NCBI GenBank assembly: GCA_018402565.1
Contig: JAGYIQ010000004.1
Coordinates: 620,001-684,000, forward strand
DNA length: 64,000 nucleotides
DNA from: Pirellulaceae bacterium
GTDB taxonomy: Bacteria; Planctomycetota; Planctomycetia; Pirellulales; Pirellulaceae
Reading direction: 5' to 3'
The notes beneath the pieces are model-generated. The model was not told the origin of the DNA. It did not search any database and was given only the letters and a program-made list of their open reading frames with translations. Below, piece by piece: positions 63,336 through 64,000 of this stretch; positions within the stretch are counted from its first letter, which is position 1, and each line of letters begins with the position of its first letter. The translations under genes and the position numbers were made by a program.

Positions 63336-64000
63336 TCACTTCATCAGTTGCCGCAGCGCTTCTTGATCGACCGGGTTGGCGGCCTCGACCGCCAGGGCCG
63401 CTTGGCGTCGCTGTTCGATCTCGTCACGCAAGCTGGGGTGGGACGTGGCGATGTAGATTGCATCCAACTGCTGTTGATCGTTGATCCGTACGCCGTCGGG
63501 GGTGGGCTGCCATTGCACCTCGTGGCTGCCATCCGCATCGACGCGGAACACGTCTTGTGGTGTCAATAACCAGGGTGGCAGCCTGAAGGAAAACTCGGCG
63601 GCCCGCGGCGGCCCAAACTTGAACACGTTTTCCAGCTCGTCGGCCGTGTACGCCGTATCGATAGCAAACAACACTGCCGCATTGGGGGCGGCCAAGGTCG
63701 ACAGTTCCCAATCGGGTTGGCCCTCGCGACTGACGCGTTGAAAGTCGTAGGCGTCTCCTTCCAAGTAGAACGGCTCCAACATACGAATTTCGCGACCGAT
63801 CCGTTGCATGGGCTCCCACGTATCCGGAAACTTCAACAGTGACTTAAGACTGAGATTGAACCAATACAGCGACGTGATCCGCGCGGCCAAAGCATGCATG
63901 GCCTGAGACCGGAGTTCATCCGGTGTGGGCGAACGTCGCTTCCGACCGCCTCGGAACAAGCCCCCGCCCCAACCATCGTGCGGCCCCTGGGACCAATAGG
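63336..64000 (-). CDS. unrecognised protein, N-terminus beyond the window
   Basis: Partial. The reading frame continues to the edge (its last window codons read YWSQGPHDGWGGGLFRGGRKRR), so at least 220 residues of its C-terminal part are present. Visible: RSQAMHALAARITSLYWFNLSLKSLLKF, then EIRMLEPFYLEGDAYDFQRV, and a helical end (EQRRQAALAVEAANPVDQEALRQLMK). The N-terminal part here is Gly/Arg-rich. No family is recognised. Convergent with mqo, with 28 bases between the two stops. Confidence 0.65.
   Translation of the reverse strand, partial: YWSQGPHDGWGGGLFRGGRKRRSPTPDELRSQAMHALAARITSLYWFNLSLKSLLKFPDTWEPMQRIGREIRMLEPFYLEGDAYDFQRVSREGQPDWELSTLAAPNAAVLFAIDTAYTADELENVFKFGPPRAAEFSFRLPPWLLTPQDVFRVDADGSHEVQWQPTPDGVRINDQQQLDAIYIATSHPSLRDEIEQRRQAALAVEAANPVDQEALRQLMK

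Overview
The window reads as chromosomal DNA of a planctomycete, most likely of the Pirellulales type. Signs of this are the many sulfatases, a type II-pseudopilin-like DUF1559 protein next to a small lipoprotein, a PVC-type haem-binding protein, a PEP-CTERM protein, an XylR-like regulator (LacI-type sensor plus AraC DNA-binding domain), and an Alternative Complex III (ACIII) operon joined to a caa3-type oxidase. No rRNA, tRNA or CRISPR array was recognised.

Layout. (1) 0.3-7 kb: two sulfatases, a PEP-CTERM protein and an XylR-like regulator with a readable promoter and direct-repeat operator, then a lipoprotein and a DUF1559 protein. (2) 8-18.8 kb, minus strand: a sialic acid and sulfated glycan cluster. 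It holds a sialidase, N-acetylneuraminate lyase, a sulfatase, a sulfatase remnant cut off at its catalytic site, a NanM-like kelch domain fused to a sodium/solute symporter, and a large PVC haem/HEAT/DUF6807 protein. (3) 19-20.4 kb: a secreted TlpA-like thioredoxin with a strong terminator, then a block of direct and inverted repeats. (4) 20.7-26.7 kb: a complete trans-4-hydroxy-L-proline degradation operon (Pyr4H2C deaminase, 2-oxoglutarate-semialdehyde dehydrogenase, 4-hydroxyproline 2-epimerase, D-hydroxyproline dehydrogenase) with a divergent GntR regulator. The dehydrogenase has a single-base frameshift. (5) 27.2-32.4 kb: a repeat-rich island with near-mirror symmetry. A 115-bp inverted repeat bounds oppositely oriented 14-bp minisatellite arrays and roughly 100-bp repeats. 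At the centre lie an orphan toxin-like domain, a probable immunity gene and an Rhs/YD-repeat remnant. (6) 32.4-33.8 kb: a ketosynthase whose catalytic Cys and second His are replaced. (7) 34.4-49.8 kb: ACIII (ActA, ActB, ActC, an ActD-ActE fusion, ActF), a small membrane protein, SCO and cytochrome c oxidase subunits. ActB also carries an apparent frameshift. (8) 49.9-64 kb: DUF1499, RarA, a LysM protein with a decayed L,D-transpeptidase-like tail, creatininase family, circularly permuted ATP-grasp/Alpha-E plus transglutaminase, a secreted glycosidase with discoidin domains, Uma2, malate:quinone oxidoreductase and a partial protein at the edge.

How the parts work together (inference). Sulfatases, sialidase, glycosidase and the hydroxyproline pathway suit a scavenger of sulfated or sialylated, hydroxyproline-rich glycoproteins. 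Mqo and other quinone-linked dehydrogenases would feed the ACIII-caa3 chain. The two frameshifts in otherwise intact operons could be real or could be sequencing errors.
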